Assembly: GCF_026230105.1 (NCBI RefSeq)
Contig: NC_079476.1
Span: forward strand, 13,468,709 to 13,532,708
Length of the DNA stretch: 64,000 nucleotides
DNA from: Diorhabda sublineata
Lineage: Eukaryota; Arthropoda; Insecta; Coleoptera; Chrysomelidae
Direction of reading: 5' to 3'
Positions 1 through 11,100 of this stretch are shown here, piece by piece. A program made the translations under genes and the position numbers. Position 1 is the first letter of the stretch; every line of letters begins with the position of its first letter. Under the pieces are notes generated by a model. It was not told the origin of the DNA. It worked only from the letters and a program-made list of their open reading frames with translations, and made no database searches.

Positions 1-529
1 TCAGATGCTCTCAAAACACTTTGTAGCTCTGCTTGCTGTTGTCTTCCCAGCTCTGCGTGAACCGAAGATTCTTTGCTGCACGGACCCGCGACCAAATTTG
101 AATAGATTTCCGCTTTCGAGGCATTTTTAAAGAAAAACAAAGTAGGAATTAAAACCAAAAAGTAAAATCTAAAACAAAGAATAGTTTATATTGTTTATAT
201 AATAACAGAAAAAAATAACAATAAATGAAAGAAAAATTCTAAACATCCAATTGACTACAGTTTCACATCTAGCCGTAAAAATGACATCTAACCTAAAAAA
301 TTCAAATAGTTTTATACTGCATATATAATGACAGAAAAAAATAACAATAAAGAAAAATTCCAAACAGCTGAAACTATAGTCAATTGGAACGGATATTGAC
401 GTAAGTAATATTGTTTTCTATTATGTTGGTAATGCAACGGTATTACATTACTCAGGGTTGGAACTTCATTACTGGACTGCTAGATGGCGTTGAAAAAGAT
501 AGATTTTGAAATTATTTGACAAATATTTT

Positions 530-694
530 TTTTATCTTTCGTAAAAAATATTTTTTTTTTCATAAAAAGTATCCTATGTTACTTCTAATACCCCAAAAAA
601 TATGTGTACAAAGTTTCATGATGATCGGTTAATTAGTTTTCGCTTGAAAGCCAAACAAACAAAAGTACATTCATATTTATAATATAAGTAAGGA
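530..694 (+). repeat. 3' tail of an RTE-like LINE or derived SINE
   Basis: Ends with the pattern seen at many arthropod RTE/SINE tails: TATCCTATGTTACTTC, then TTTCATGATGATCGGTTAA, a polypurine stretch with AACAAAC, and TTATAATATAAGTAAGGA. No coding part is attached. The class is inferred from the tail pattern only. Confidence 0.45.
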
Positions 695-806
695 TTACTA
701 ATATAAATATCAGTTAAAAAATCAGAAATTACTAGAGTGTATGATATATACTACCTCTTCTATACCAAATTTGTAAACTCTAGTGGGTTAAAGATTTGAC
801 CTATTC

Positions 807-2363
807 ATGAATAAATAAATTCAATTTTAGCTTTATTATGTACTACGTGAAAAAAACCTGAAACAGGTCGATTTTTATTCTCAAATTGACAATTTACAGC
901 AACCCCTCTGAGTTATAAGCACCATCTCGAAAAAGTTAAATAAAAAAGGGGGTCGAGTGGCACCTTGTTGGAAAGGGACTTTAGTCCTTTGCTTAGCAAT
1001 ATAAAGTTTTTTAAATTTGGTGCAATCATAACTGAGATAATTAATTTTTAAAATGGTAAAATTTTCAGAATACATAATAATTTAGCATAATATTTGGAAT
1101 GTATTTTTCAATATATTTTATAATTAAATTAAATATTCAAAATGACCACCATTCACTTCTTGACAATAACCGAAGCGATTTTGGTTAGGTTAGGTTCGTA
1201 TAATATTTTGTATGACCTCAGTGGTTATTTTGTAAATTTTTTCTGCTACCTCAACTAAATCATCTATTTTGAGAGTTTTGCAGTTTTGCATAAAGAAAAA
1301 TACCATCCTCACAAAGTTCAGTTGCTTCAGGAGTTAAATGAAGATAGTTCTGATAGAAGGTAAGAATTCAGTAAATTGATAATGAACCGAATGAACGAAG
1401 ATTTGCATTTCATAAACAAATTAGTTTTCTCTTATGAAGCAGCCGTTGTATTTAAAAGGAACAATCAACAAACAGAACTGTAAATATTGGAGCAGAGAAA
1501 ATCCTCACTAGATGTGTGAGGCTCACATTCAATATCAATAACAAGAAAATTATTGGGGGCACAGTTAATGGCGAGGTTTATCGAGATTTCCTTATTAACT
1601 TCTTAGTGCCTACATTACAAAGAGTTTTTCCTGATATGTATCATCCAAATGAGATAGATCGATCGATTTACTACCAACAAGATGGAGCTCAATCGTATTT
1701 TGCACAGTTAGAAATAACAACGAGGTGTTTCCCAATATGTGGATTGGAAGACGTGGAACGATCGAATGGCCGGCTGGATCCCCCGATTAGACTCCTCTCG
1801 ATAACTTATTATTGGGTTATTTAAAATCTAAAGTACATTTTAATAGACCAGACATTATTGCTGATTTAAAAGTTAGGATAACGGAAGAAATTAACAAAAT
1901 AACTCCCGAGGTCAAACAAAATGTTGTACGAGAACTGCAAAATCGCCTTGGTTATTGTCAAGAAGTGAATGGTGGTAATTTTGAACATTTAATTAATTGT
2001 AAAGTAGATTGAAAAATACATTCCAAATATTATACGACATTATTATACTCATTCTACGTAAAGTTTTGTAGACATTTTGTAGAGACATTACCAAAATTTT
2101 AGATCGGTTATGATTGTACCAAATTTAAAAAACTATTTTATTGTTAAGCAGAGGACTAAAATCCCTTTTCAACAAGGGACCACCTTGTTTATTTAAAATT
2201 TTCGATGGTTAGGTTAGGTTATAATTCAGAAGGGGTGTTGAGGTGGGAAAATATTCTCATTATTTTCAAACTGTAAATTGTCAATTTAAGAATAAAAAAC
2301 GACCTATTTCAGGTTTTTTTTCACATAGTACATAATAACGCTAAAATTGAATTTATTTCATAT
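807..2363 (+). mobile_element. Mariner/IS630-type element with about 450-500-bp inverted repeats
   Basis: The left flank (807-1264) and right flank (1862-2363) are inverted, diverged copies of each other. Both carry ACCTGAAA(C/T)AGGTCG, GACAATTTACAG and AATATTTGGAATGTATTTTT in opposite orientations. The arms reach into the transposase C-terminal coding region: the left arm holds the reverse complement of codons for CQEVNGGNFEHL. The centre holds a broken transposase. Ends are placed to within about 10 bp; a TA duplication is not clear. Confidence 0.75.
1300..2012 (+). pseudogene. Broken mariner-like transposase
   Basis: Pieces in different frames can be followed along the family pattern. QLLQELNEDSSDRR comes first, then VFSYEAAVVFKRNN where intact copies have FSDEA (first catalytic Asp changed to Tyr). 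Next are NNKKIIGGTVNGEVYRDFLI and YYQQDGAQSYFA (second Asp kept), a frameshift over the W-G-R-R segment, and LGYLKSKVHFNRPDIIADLK to the end at NGGNFEHLINC. The third Asp lies in the disrupted stretch near 1775-1805. At least three frameshifts, so it cannot be functional. It sits inside the 807-2363 element. Confidence 0.75.
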
Positions 2364-2699
2364 ATATGGACCACATTTTATATTCATTTTTTACTTGTTG
2401 TATCATAAATAACCTTATTTCTGCTAAAAAGGGAACTAATGTGAAACCTGAAAAAGCCGTCAAAAAGCGAACCTTCAACCGGATTTCGATCGAGGTGATA
2501 GGAACGCAGATAGATAATGCTTCGCTTTTTTGAATGTCTTCCTTTATTTTCACTTTGACTTTGATAGCAGATAAAAGATAACATTGAAAATAAATGAACT
2601 TCTTATGCTCATTAAACGTTTTTGATTCCTGAAAAACTATTACTCAAAGCAAGAGGAAGCTTGATAAGTATTATCAGAATTTGCACTATTTAATTTAAT

Positions 2700-3000
2700 G
2701 GTAAAAAAATGTGTTACACCAAATTTCGTTGTGACCGTAGAAGCAAGGAAGATACCGAACGCTTTGAACGCCGAATTAAGGTCTGAATCTCCAAACCAAT
2801 TGAAAAAATTCACAATATGGTATTAATAGATCGGATATTGAAAGTCCAAGAAATGATGGAAGTCATCGGGATTTCACATGATTGGGGAGTTTCAATTTTC
2901 TATCATCACTAGAGTATGCGAACTCTTTTAACAAAAGGGCTGCCACTTTTCCTGACAATCGTGTGTGGCGTTGTTCATTCTCAATGCTAGAGATCAAACA
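2700..3000 (+). pseudogene. Mariner transposase N-terminal fragment
   Basis: With stops, the plus strand reads IEKIHNMVLIDRILKVQEMM, then EVIGISHDWGVSIFYHH. This follows the mariner pattern EKIHDMVLxDRRIxxREIAE / GISxGSVxxIL of the second helix-turn-helix. No catalytic part follows. Confidence 0.5.
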
Positions 3001-3339
3001 GCAAACAAAATAATTAGAATTCCGGGTTGGTTAGCAGCCAATAAAATTGTGGGGATCATATTGTGGTATATATGGGGTATAATTTACATTGACTATCTTC
3101 AATAGGATGAAACAATTAATGGCAAATATAATGCCAACCACTTCAATGTTATACGGGTAATGAATTTTATTTTTCATTCTGTTATTACTCAACAGATGCG
3201 CTCGTCTTAGCGAAGTGAGTGTTTGATTGCACCTGATAGCTTCTACGGTTGTTTGACAAGACTTCTTATCATGTAAAACTAAATTACGCGAAACATTGCG
3301 ATTTATTGATATATACAATAAATATCAATTTAATTTCAG

Positions 3340-3472
3340 AAAAAGAGTCGAGAAGAAAGTAGTGGTGCTGGTAGCGGTGTTGAGATTTTAATAAATGAAC
3401 CTTATACCCATGGGCCTGGCGGACAAGGACAATACACAAAGAAAATATATCATGTAGGCAGCCATTTGCCAG
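3340..3472 (+). CDS. rdgB: rdgB coding exon a (PITP domain, first exon in window)
   Basis: Starts in frame with KKSREESSGAGSGVEI after a TTTCAG acceptor and ends LPG at a GTAATG donor (phase 1). It contains QYTKKIYHV, the PITP lipid-site segment; its Thr and second Lys align with Thr59 and Lys61 of PITP-alpha, which contact the inositol headgroup. The preceding residues (start codon to LYMIA in flies) are absent from positions 1-3339. Confidence 0.95.
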
Positions 3473-6400
3473 GTAATGTATAATTCTGATTTGCTAATTC
3501 GAGAGCATTACTATTAACCTAATGACGTAATGTAACGCCCAAAATGAACCTATGATAGAGGGGGGTTGAAGAAGAATCACTCATGGATTCGACAACTTCT
3601 TAAGGAAACTATTGGGAAAATATGTTTGGAATCAATGAGTAGTTTGGGGTATTCGATTGTGAAACGATAAAACTACTAAAGTTTATCGTTCTCGAAACAG
3701 CAAAGTGTATGTATAAAAAAATTAATATGGATAACTAAACCATTAGTCTGAACATGATTTTAATATCAGCAGTTTCATTCGTAAGATTGTGGAATATTCC
3801 CTCTGCCCAATTTCACATTGTTTCAATAGGTGATTTCATTTGATAACGATAACTGTTTCTAAGTCTTATCGATCTTTATTGACCACGTCTAATATTTTCA
3901 GCATTGCCTACTGTCCAATTGAATGTTTCCATGACTTTGATTATGAGTTTTATTCCACTGTTATTCGAAGGAGCTACGAAGTCTGGCAATTAAGTAATAA
4001 GAATGATACTGTAAAAACTATTTATTATATTATTCGGCAATTATATGATTTCTCACTAATACACCGTGTTCAACGGTTTTCACACGCATTTTAGCAATTT
4101 TGGAAGAGTTTGACTGGAACGTCAGACAAGCAGACTCGTCACAGTTGTTTGGATATCCTCATTCGATTTAAATGGCGTATTTTCTACGATATTTCTGCAA
4201 AAGAGAGAAAAATCACAGGGTGATAGATCTTGCGAATACAGTGACTGTGGTAACATGAATCTTTCTGGAGGGCGAAATTTACGTCATATCAACGCGCAGT
4301 GGCAGGGTGCGTTATCTTGATGGAGCAACAAATGTTTTCTGAACTCACTCTATTAACGAAGTCTATAATTTACTACGCGATAGAAACTTCATTCACGATC
4401 TGTTCGGAAAGAACGAAATCCTTATGAACCGTCCCGCGTACATCCTTTTCACTTTAGTGATAACACTTGTTGACTCTTGCGTTTCGTGTTGGGGGTTGTT
4501 TTGAAAAAACACAGTTTTGTTCTTCTTGCAGGTTTCTTGGAAAAATTGTTGAGTTTTTTCTATCGCGAAAACTCTAGTTCAATTCTGCCTAACGGTTTCG
4601 AGGTTGATGTTTAGTTCGTCCAGGGTACACATGCACCAGTATGCTGAATTATCGACTCAAATTTATAACGCCTCGTGCGTGACGTCACGCTTGAATGAGA
4701 ATGTTTTCTTGGCCATTAAGATTAGGTTGTATTTGTACGTGTTTATTGGGTTTTTCTGTATTTGTGATATTTTTTTGTGTTTAGCGACTATTAAAGAGTT
4801 GACCTAACTGCCACTATTTTTTTTAAATATTGTACTTTCTTTTATGATCATAAAGTAGTTGCTAAAACACTAATCGAAATAACAAAGAAACAACTATTAC
4901 TTTGGTTTAAAAAAAACTACTTGGGGAAGCAGTGGATATGACCCTGTGGTCGAGAGGATAAAATTAATTTAGAATATCGTAAATGAATGTCGTAAATCAC
5001 AAAATAATGCATAATTCCTATTTTTTACAATAATTATACTTATTTTATGTTGTTGCCGATTCACTTGTAGCCCAGTCAATTTAGACATTCGAAGTTACAT
5101 AAATTCCCATTAAGCTGAAAATCAGTAAAATCGTTTAAAATACAATTGAAAGTAAACTTTGAATGTTCCCCATCATTCCCGTGTATGGGAAAATTTTTAT
5201 TCAACGTCAAGAGTCAAAAAATGAGTTTTTCGCGATTATTAACAAAACGGTAAGTTTTATCATGATATTGATATCATGCATATGATATTGACGTTTCAAC
5301 TAGCAGTTTTTCCCAATAAACATTTTTTGTTATATAACAGTTGCCGTAAATATTATATCACCTCATTAAATAACTTAAATGTATATATGATAGTAACCGT
5401 AATATTTCTGTTACTCGTATAAACCCCTTAAAGAGCTTAAATGGGGAGTATATAAAGGTTACGGAAAACTTAGGTTAGTAACGCTGTATAAACTTAGGTG
5501 TTTTAACCAAAAGTAACGAAAACATTTTGGCAATCACTATATAACTACTTAAAAATCCACAGTTGGAGCCTTTTAGTGGTCAAATATAGCTTTATATATG
5601 TTACTGTTACCCTTATAAACATTGCCTATAATGGTTTTGATAATATTTCTGTTACCAATTTCTGTTACTTTTCTCCCTGACAAATATATGTTTTCTCTCA
5701 CTTGGACACACATTTTCGTTGTTAACTTTATTACATCGCTCTTTTTCTTATTGGGTTATTATCAGCAAAATAAAAATTTATAAGATGGCAGATAAATATA
5801 TATTATATACATGTTACCTATAATGCCGTATAAAATTTATCTTAATTAGGCGTTTTTAGCATTGCAGTGACTTAAATTTCATGAGGGAAACGGTTTTTAC
5901 TGCTAACATGGACAAGATGCCTTGAAAAAACGCACGGGCCTTTCAAATATCCAACAATAAATAATTTTATTTATTAAAAAAAATTATTTTTTATTTTATT
6001 TTTAATATTGATGCTAAATAATGTGGCCAAAGATATTCGTATAACCACTATTTAACAGGGTGATATTAATTTTGGATTCCATGTTGTTCAAATAAGTTTA
6101 ATTTTCGTTTTTGGAAGGCATAATGAATCGTTCCTTTTCATTTGAGTAAACAATCATGGCGGAATCATTGTATAGTAATTTTACAAATAATGGAAACCTA
6201 AAAATCACTTGTTGTGATCTTATATAACCGATGGTAATGATATATAACTTTGTGGGTTATATAGTAGTGTTTAGAGTTACTAGTAGTGTTAAAATAAAAC
6301 TTAAAGCCTCCAAGGATCTCGTATATAATTAAAAGTAACATACGTTACTAAAAGTGTTGTTATATACTTAAAGTTAGGCAACCCGCGCTTTCAATAACTG

Positions 6401-8103
6401 ACGTCGAGCAGCTGAGTTTTAAATAACATTTCAAGTTTGACATTGGTTTAACACATGTTTGATATAAAACATAACCTTAATTTAACTAAAAATAAAACGT
6501 TTGCTATTAAGAGTATCAAGTATAAGTTTTAAATATTTAAAAAGACATTCAAATGTCTTATGTATTATGTATTATGCAGGCTTTTATCCAAACCTGATCC
6601 CACTGCATACTAAAAACAATCAGTGCTTTTCGGTGTTAAAAATGAAGATGTAAGAGGGCGTACATCAGAGCTTTACTCTATTACCTACTTAAAAGTGGTT
6701 ACTTGCATGTGCGGATCTCTAAACCTACCAAATATTTAAGTTTCTTAGATGTTTACTAAAACAAGTTACCTACACTTAGGGCTTAATATATACCAATATT
6801 TATACAGAAGGCCACAGAGGCAGTTTTTGGTCAACAAACACAGCAAAGAAATGAAAATAATAATGATCTAAAAGTAATAGTTGAGAAGCAGCCTAAATGT
6901 AGTAGTAGTAAGATCATTTTCTGCCGTCACTGACGTTGGACTGCTATCATTTTGTTCTCTAATTTGAGGGATATCTGGTGGCGGAAAAAATTCATTATTT
7001 ATCTGTCTAACAGTAGCAGTAACCGGTACACAATCTACGATTCGCTTAAAATTTTTGTCACTTTCCGCCGAAACGCAGAGCTGTGCTTTATTTTTTTCCA
7101 ATTTCGTAACATAGCGATATTTTACAATAATAAATTAATGTTTATTACACTGCTGCTGCTCACTGCTCACAAACAACTGGTGTTAGTACTGTTAGTATTA
7201 ACTTTGTATCTTAATAATATATTCTTATTCGACAATTGACACCGGCAACCATTTGTTTGTCTGTTGTTTGTTTGTCAATCGTCATCTGTAATAAGTTTAT
7301 ATATATAAGGGCAATTGATTTTACTTATGGTAACCGATGTATATAAAAGAAATGGTTGTCCCTAACTTGGTTACCAAAAGTTTTTTAATAGGATATACAA
7401 ACACTAATAATCCCCAATTTTTTTAATTGTGCTTAGAAACACTTATATAACTCAGAGCCTATATAGTTATATAATTTAGGTAGCGGAAAACCTTATACAA
7501 ATTTTTTATAAACACATTGGTAACAGTTACTACATGTTTTATTAAATGATGATGGAAACAGTTATACCACTTCTTTATATACCCACAAGTTACAGAAATT
7601 TTATAAAACCGTAATATAACTTCATTACCTTTATATAGTGTTTATATAACTAGGAATCACCGTAAGTTACAGAAAATGTTTATTGGGTTAACACCATGAT
7701 TTGATAATTTACGTATTTATATCAATTAAAAGATCACCTACATCTAGAATATCGAAATAAAAATAAAATTAAAATAGAAAATATGTAGCAGCCATCTATT
7801 AAATTATTCCTAGTTGTACTAAAATTTATAGAAGAACTATAAATTTCACTCAAATTATTTAGATCTTTTTTTATTAATTCCAGCGCGTGTTTGTTCCATT
7901 CATTTCAAATATAATGTGTCTAGTTTTAAAAACTGTTTATGTAACAATATATGATTAGAAATCAATAAAATATACCCATAATACTTATATCAAACGATAT
8001 TATTAAATTGATAATTTCATAATTTTGCTAATCATATTGTAAATAGTCTCTTATTTCACGGAACAGGCAGGAAATATTCCTTGTTGCAAGCGGCCTTAAG
8101 ATG

Positions 8104-8192
<89 letters not shown>

Positions 8193-11100
8193 TCATAATT
8201 TATACAGATAAATAGAAGGATTTTTCTGGTATAAACAGTTTTCTTCTTCAGGATGGATAAAAGGCATCCTTCCTAAGACGGCGCTTATGGTCGAAGAAGA
8301 AGCCTGGAATGCATACCCATATACAAAAACCAGATATACCTGCCCATTCGTAGAAAAATTTTCATTAGAAATCGAAACTTACTATTATCCAGACAATGGT
8401 CACCAGGAGAATGTATTCGAGCTGTCAGGCAGTGACTTGAGGAATAGAATTGTTGGTAAGTTGCAATTGTTTAATAGCCAATCTAAAATCTGAAAAATAA
8501 ATATTCGTATATTTTTATTTTTTGACCTATCTGCATAACTATCAACATATTTTTAATTCACATAAAATCTAACCTTAAAAAAGTCATGTTAAATACTGGT
8601 ACGAACCGTGTAACTAGCGCCCTCTATGAGAGTCAAATATATTAACAAATTAATGTGATAGGATCTGCTTGCAAAACATAATTATTCATATAAAATTTCA
8701 TTACAATGTTGCCTACTGAGTTTTTAAAAATATGTTTATTTTCTTCGAAGACTTTTATCTCGAATACGGATGGCGTTACGAAATTTGTTTACTGAACAAC
8801 CTATTATTTTTTTGTTTTCTATCCTAGAGACAGGATCACCTTGTATATATGCGGGCTTGAAAAGAAAAAATCTTAAATGTCTGTACGTGTGTGTGTACAC
8901 GCGTGTGCGTCTTTATAGAGGTTGGATGAAAAATACTTTCACTCATCGTCTATACCTTTGGCTTCTGCTTACTACGCGGGCTGCCGTTAGGCCTTACTTA
9001 ATGGGGAGAGGATCTAGTTATACAGTCCTTCCTTGAATTTTTCCTTCTATTTCGATTTCTCTCTTTTTTCTTCAAATTTTTCAGCTGCGAACTTAATCAT
9101 TGCTGATCAAGCAATCTTTGATGAAAGCATAGCCTATATTTTCCGAGCGTTTCCTCACCTTGTGCGGTTTTCCAGGTACGACCAAGCAAGCCAAAACTTG
9201 AGGGTATATTAAAACTACGTGGTCCGTATTTCGTTTACTCCTGCACAGTTGAAAAATCTATGAAAATATTCTCTTGAGGTATCCATATCCAAAAATTACA
9301 TGTGTCAGGTAGTAAGTCACCTCTCCGTGGGTATGTCTGATGGATATTATTTGCCAACGACTTCTTCTTTTTTACCTCTCCTTAATTCTTCAGTGCTCGA
9401 TGTAGTCGATCTTCTTCTACTACTCTAACTGGCATCATTTCGGTAATGACGCATACCGTTTCTTCGTATACGGATAAGTTATGCGCTTGCAACTCTCAGA
9501 ACACTCAGTAGATATATTGATATGTTTTTACGGCGAAATGGAAATATCTGTGATCATGGATGGAAGCTGGCATAAAATACTTTGCATTCTAGGTAAAAAT
9601 ACTTAAGTTTATGGGGAAATATTTCGTATATCGCTTTACTTGAACGCATTTATAGGTTTCATACAAAAAAATTAAAAATACTCCTTTTTATATGTTGTTG
9701 CAGTGAATTTGAAAAAATATGTCTAACTTCGCTCCAAATTAAACTGCCAGCTTTCCGAATATGACATTGGTATTACGATATTTTTATAAAAGGTTTAAAA
9801 AACAATAAATTTTTTTCACCCCTTTTTTGAACACTTTTTTCAAAAAAGTGATGAGTTATTTTTAGTTCAACTCTTCTTCTTTCCAACGCGACTTTCCAAA
9901 CGATGATAGGGCCATCCGGTGAAAAAAAGGCCTCCTATGGTTTAATTGCCATTTTGCAAAAACTATTGGGACCACTGGGCCCATCTTTAGAGCATTGATT
10001 AAGTACATCGAGATCTCGGTGTTCAGTGAATAAGAAACCTTTATATTTAAAATTAAACAATTTAAAAAATTAAAAATTTTCTCCTTTCGGTTAAATTATC
10101 TAAATAACAAATTATCGAAATTTAATTTATAAAAGCTTATTTTGAAGATTTTTCAATTCTCTACAATATTGCCCTTAGTAACAAAGACGAGTCTTGCATA
10201 GGTTGAGCGCAAAACGCAAAAAACAAAATTTGTACCGATTTTTTGGTGTCTTTATTAATATAAAATTAAATAAAAATTAAAACAAATAAATAATTGAAGT
10301 TGATGCGCCGCTATGAAGAGGGTTGTTTTGGATAACTTAACTATGGCTTTGTTTTTTTTTCTACTATTAATTTTGTCACGTAATTTCGTAAATGCTCTGG
10401 CCTATAAATGAATTCCGTGAGCTCAACAGTTTACATTTAAAAAATGTTAGTTTTAAGAGATGAATTCCATAGATAGGTATTTTAGTATTTTAATATGTAA
10501 TAAACATTTGTTCAATAAACTCCTGACTTTCCTTAAAATTGATTTTATAAATGTGAAGTTTCTTTTGAACTCCTTGTAGTTGGAATACGTTAAATCACAA
10601 AATAATCAAATTCGAAAAAGTCGGAATTCAAGGTAGACCTATGGATAGTTGTTAAAAAGTCTCCAAATTTTTATATATTTCGTTATCACACTGTAAGTTG
10701 TTCAAACGGAAAAAAAGTGCTGTAAACTTGTAAAGATTTTATACTTTGTGAACATACTCATGTAACGGAACGCATTTTTCATTAGAGATTTAACGATCAC
10801 CCCAGTTTGAGAATCTATTTGAAGGAGCTGCTTTGTAAGTTTGAAAATGGGAGAGCATTGATGATACAAAAATATCAGGCATGCCACATATTATACATAC
10901 ATTTATGACGAAATAATTGATTTAATCGCAGAAATGGTAGTAAATCCTAATTCTTCCACAATACAATTTGCATCTATAGTTTTTCCATTTACAATTGTAA
11001 AAGTATGGAAGTGTGTCGATTGAGCGTCATATATGGAAATTATTATATCTCTTTAAATAAATTTGAAAACTAAAAGAGAAAATATGCCATAAGTGAAAAT

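Larger units (their letters stand above)
1..3339. other. Region upstream of the first visible rdgB exon
   Basis: Part of the intron preceding exon a, if exon 1 is further upstream. Contents are a LINE/SINE-like tail (530-694), a mariner-type element with long inverted repeats (807-2363) and another mariner fragment (2700-3000). Nothing recognisable at 1-529, 2364-2699 or 3001-3339. I looked for the conserved first exon of RdgB (EYRIPLP / EEYRIAQLYMIA) and did not see it. Confidence 0.6.
3473..8251. other. rdgB: rdgB intron after exon a
   Basis: Holds an antisense mariner remnant (4085-4590), a TIR element (5312-7687) and a (TA)n tract (8105-8189). Nothing recognised at 3473-4084, 4591-5311 or 7688-8104. 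Confidence 0.8.

Noticed and set aside
1184..1202. GGTTAGGTTAGGTT, like the insect telomere repeat TTAGG
   Set aside because: Only two to three units here and again near 2207; such short runs are common in insect genomes and there is no array.
37..3300. First coding exon of rdgB within the window
   Set aside because: No frame matching EYRIPLP or EEYRIAQLY was found on the plus strand; it is most likely upstream of position 1.
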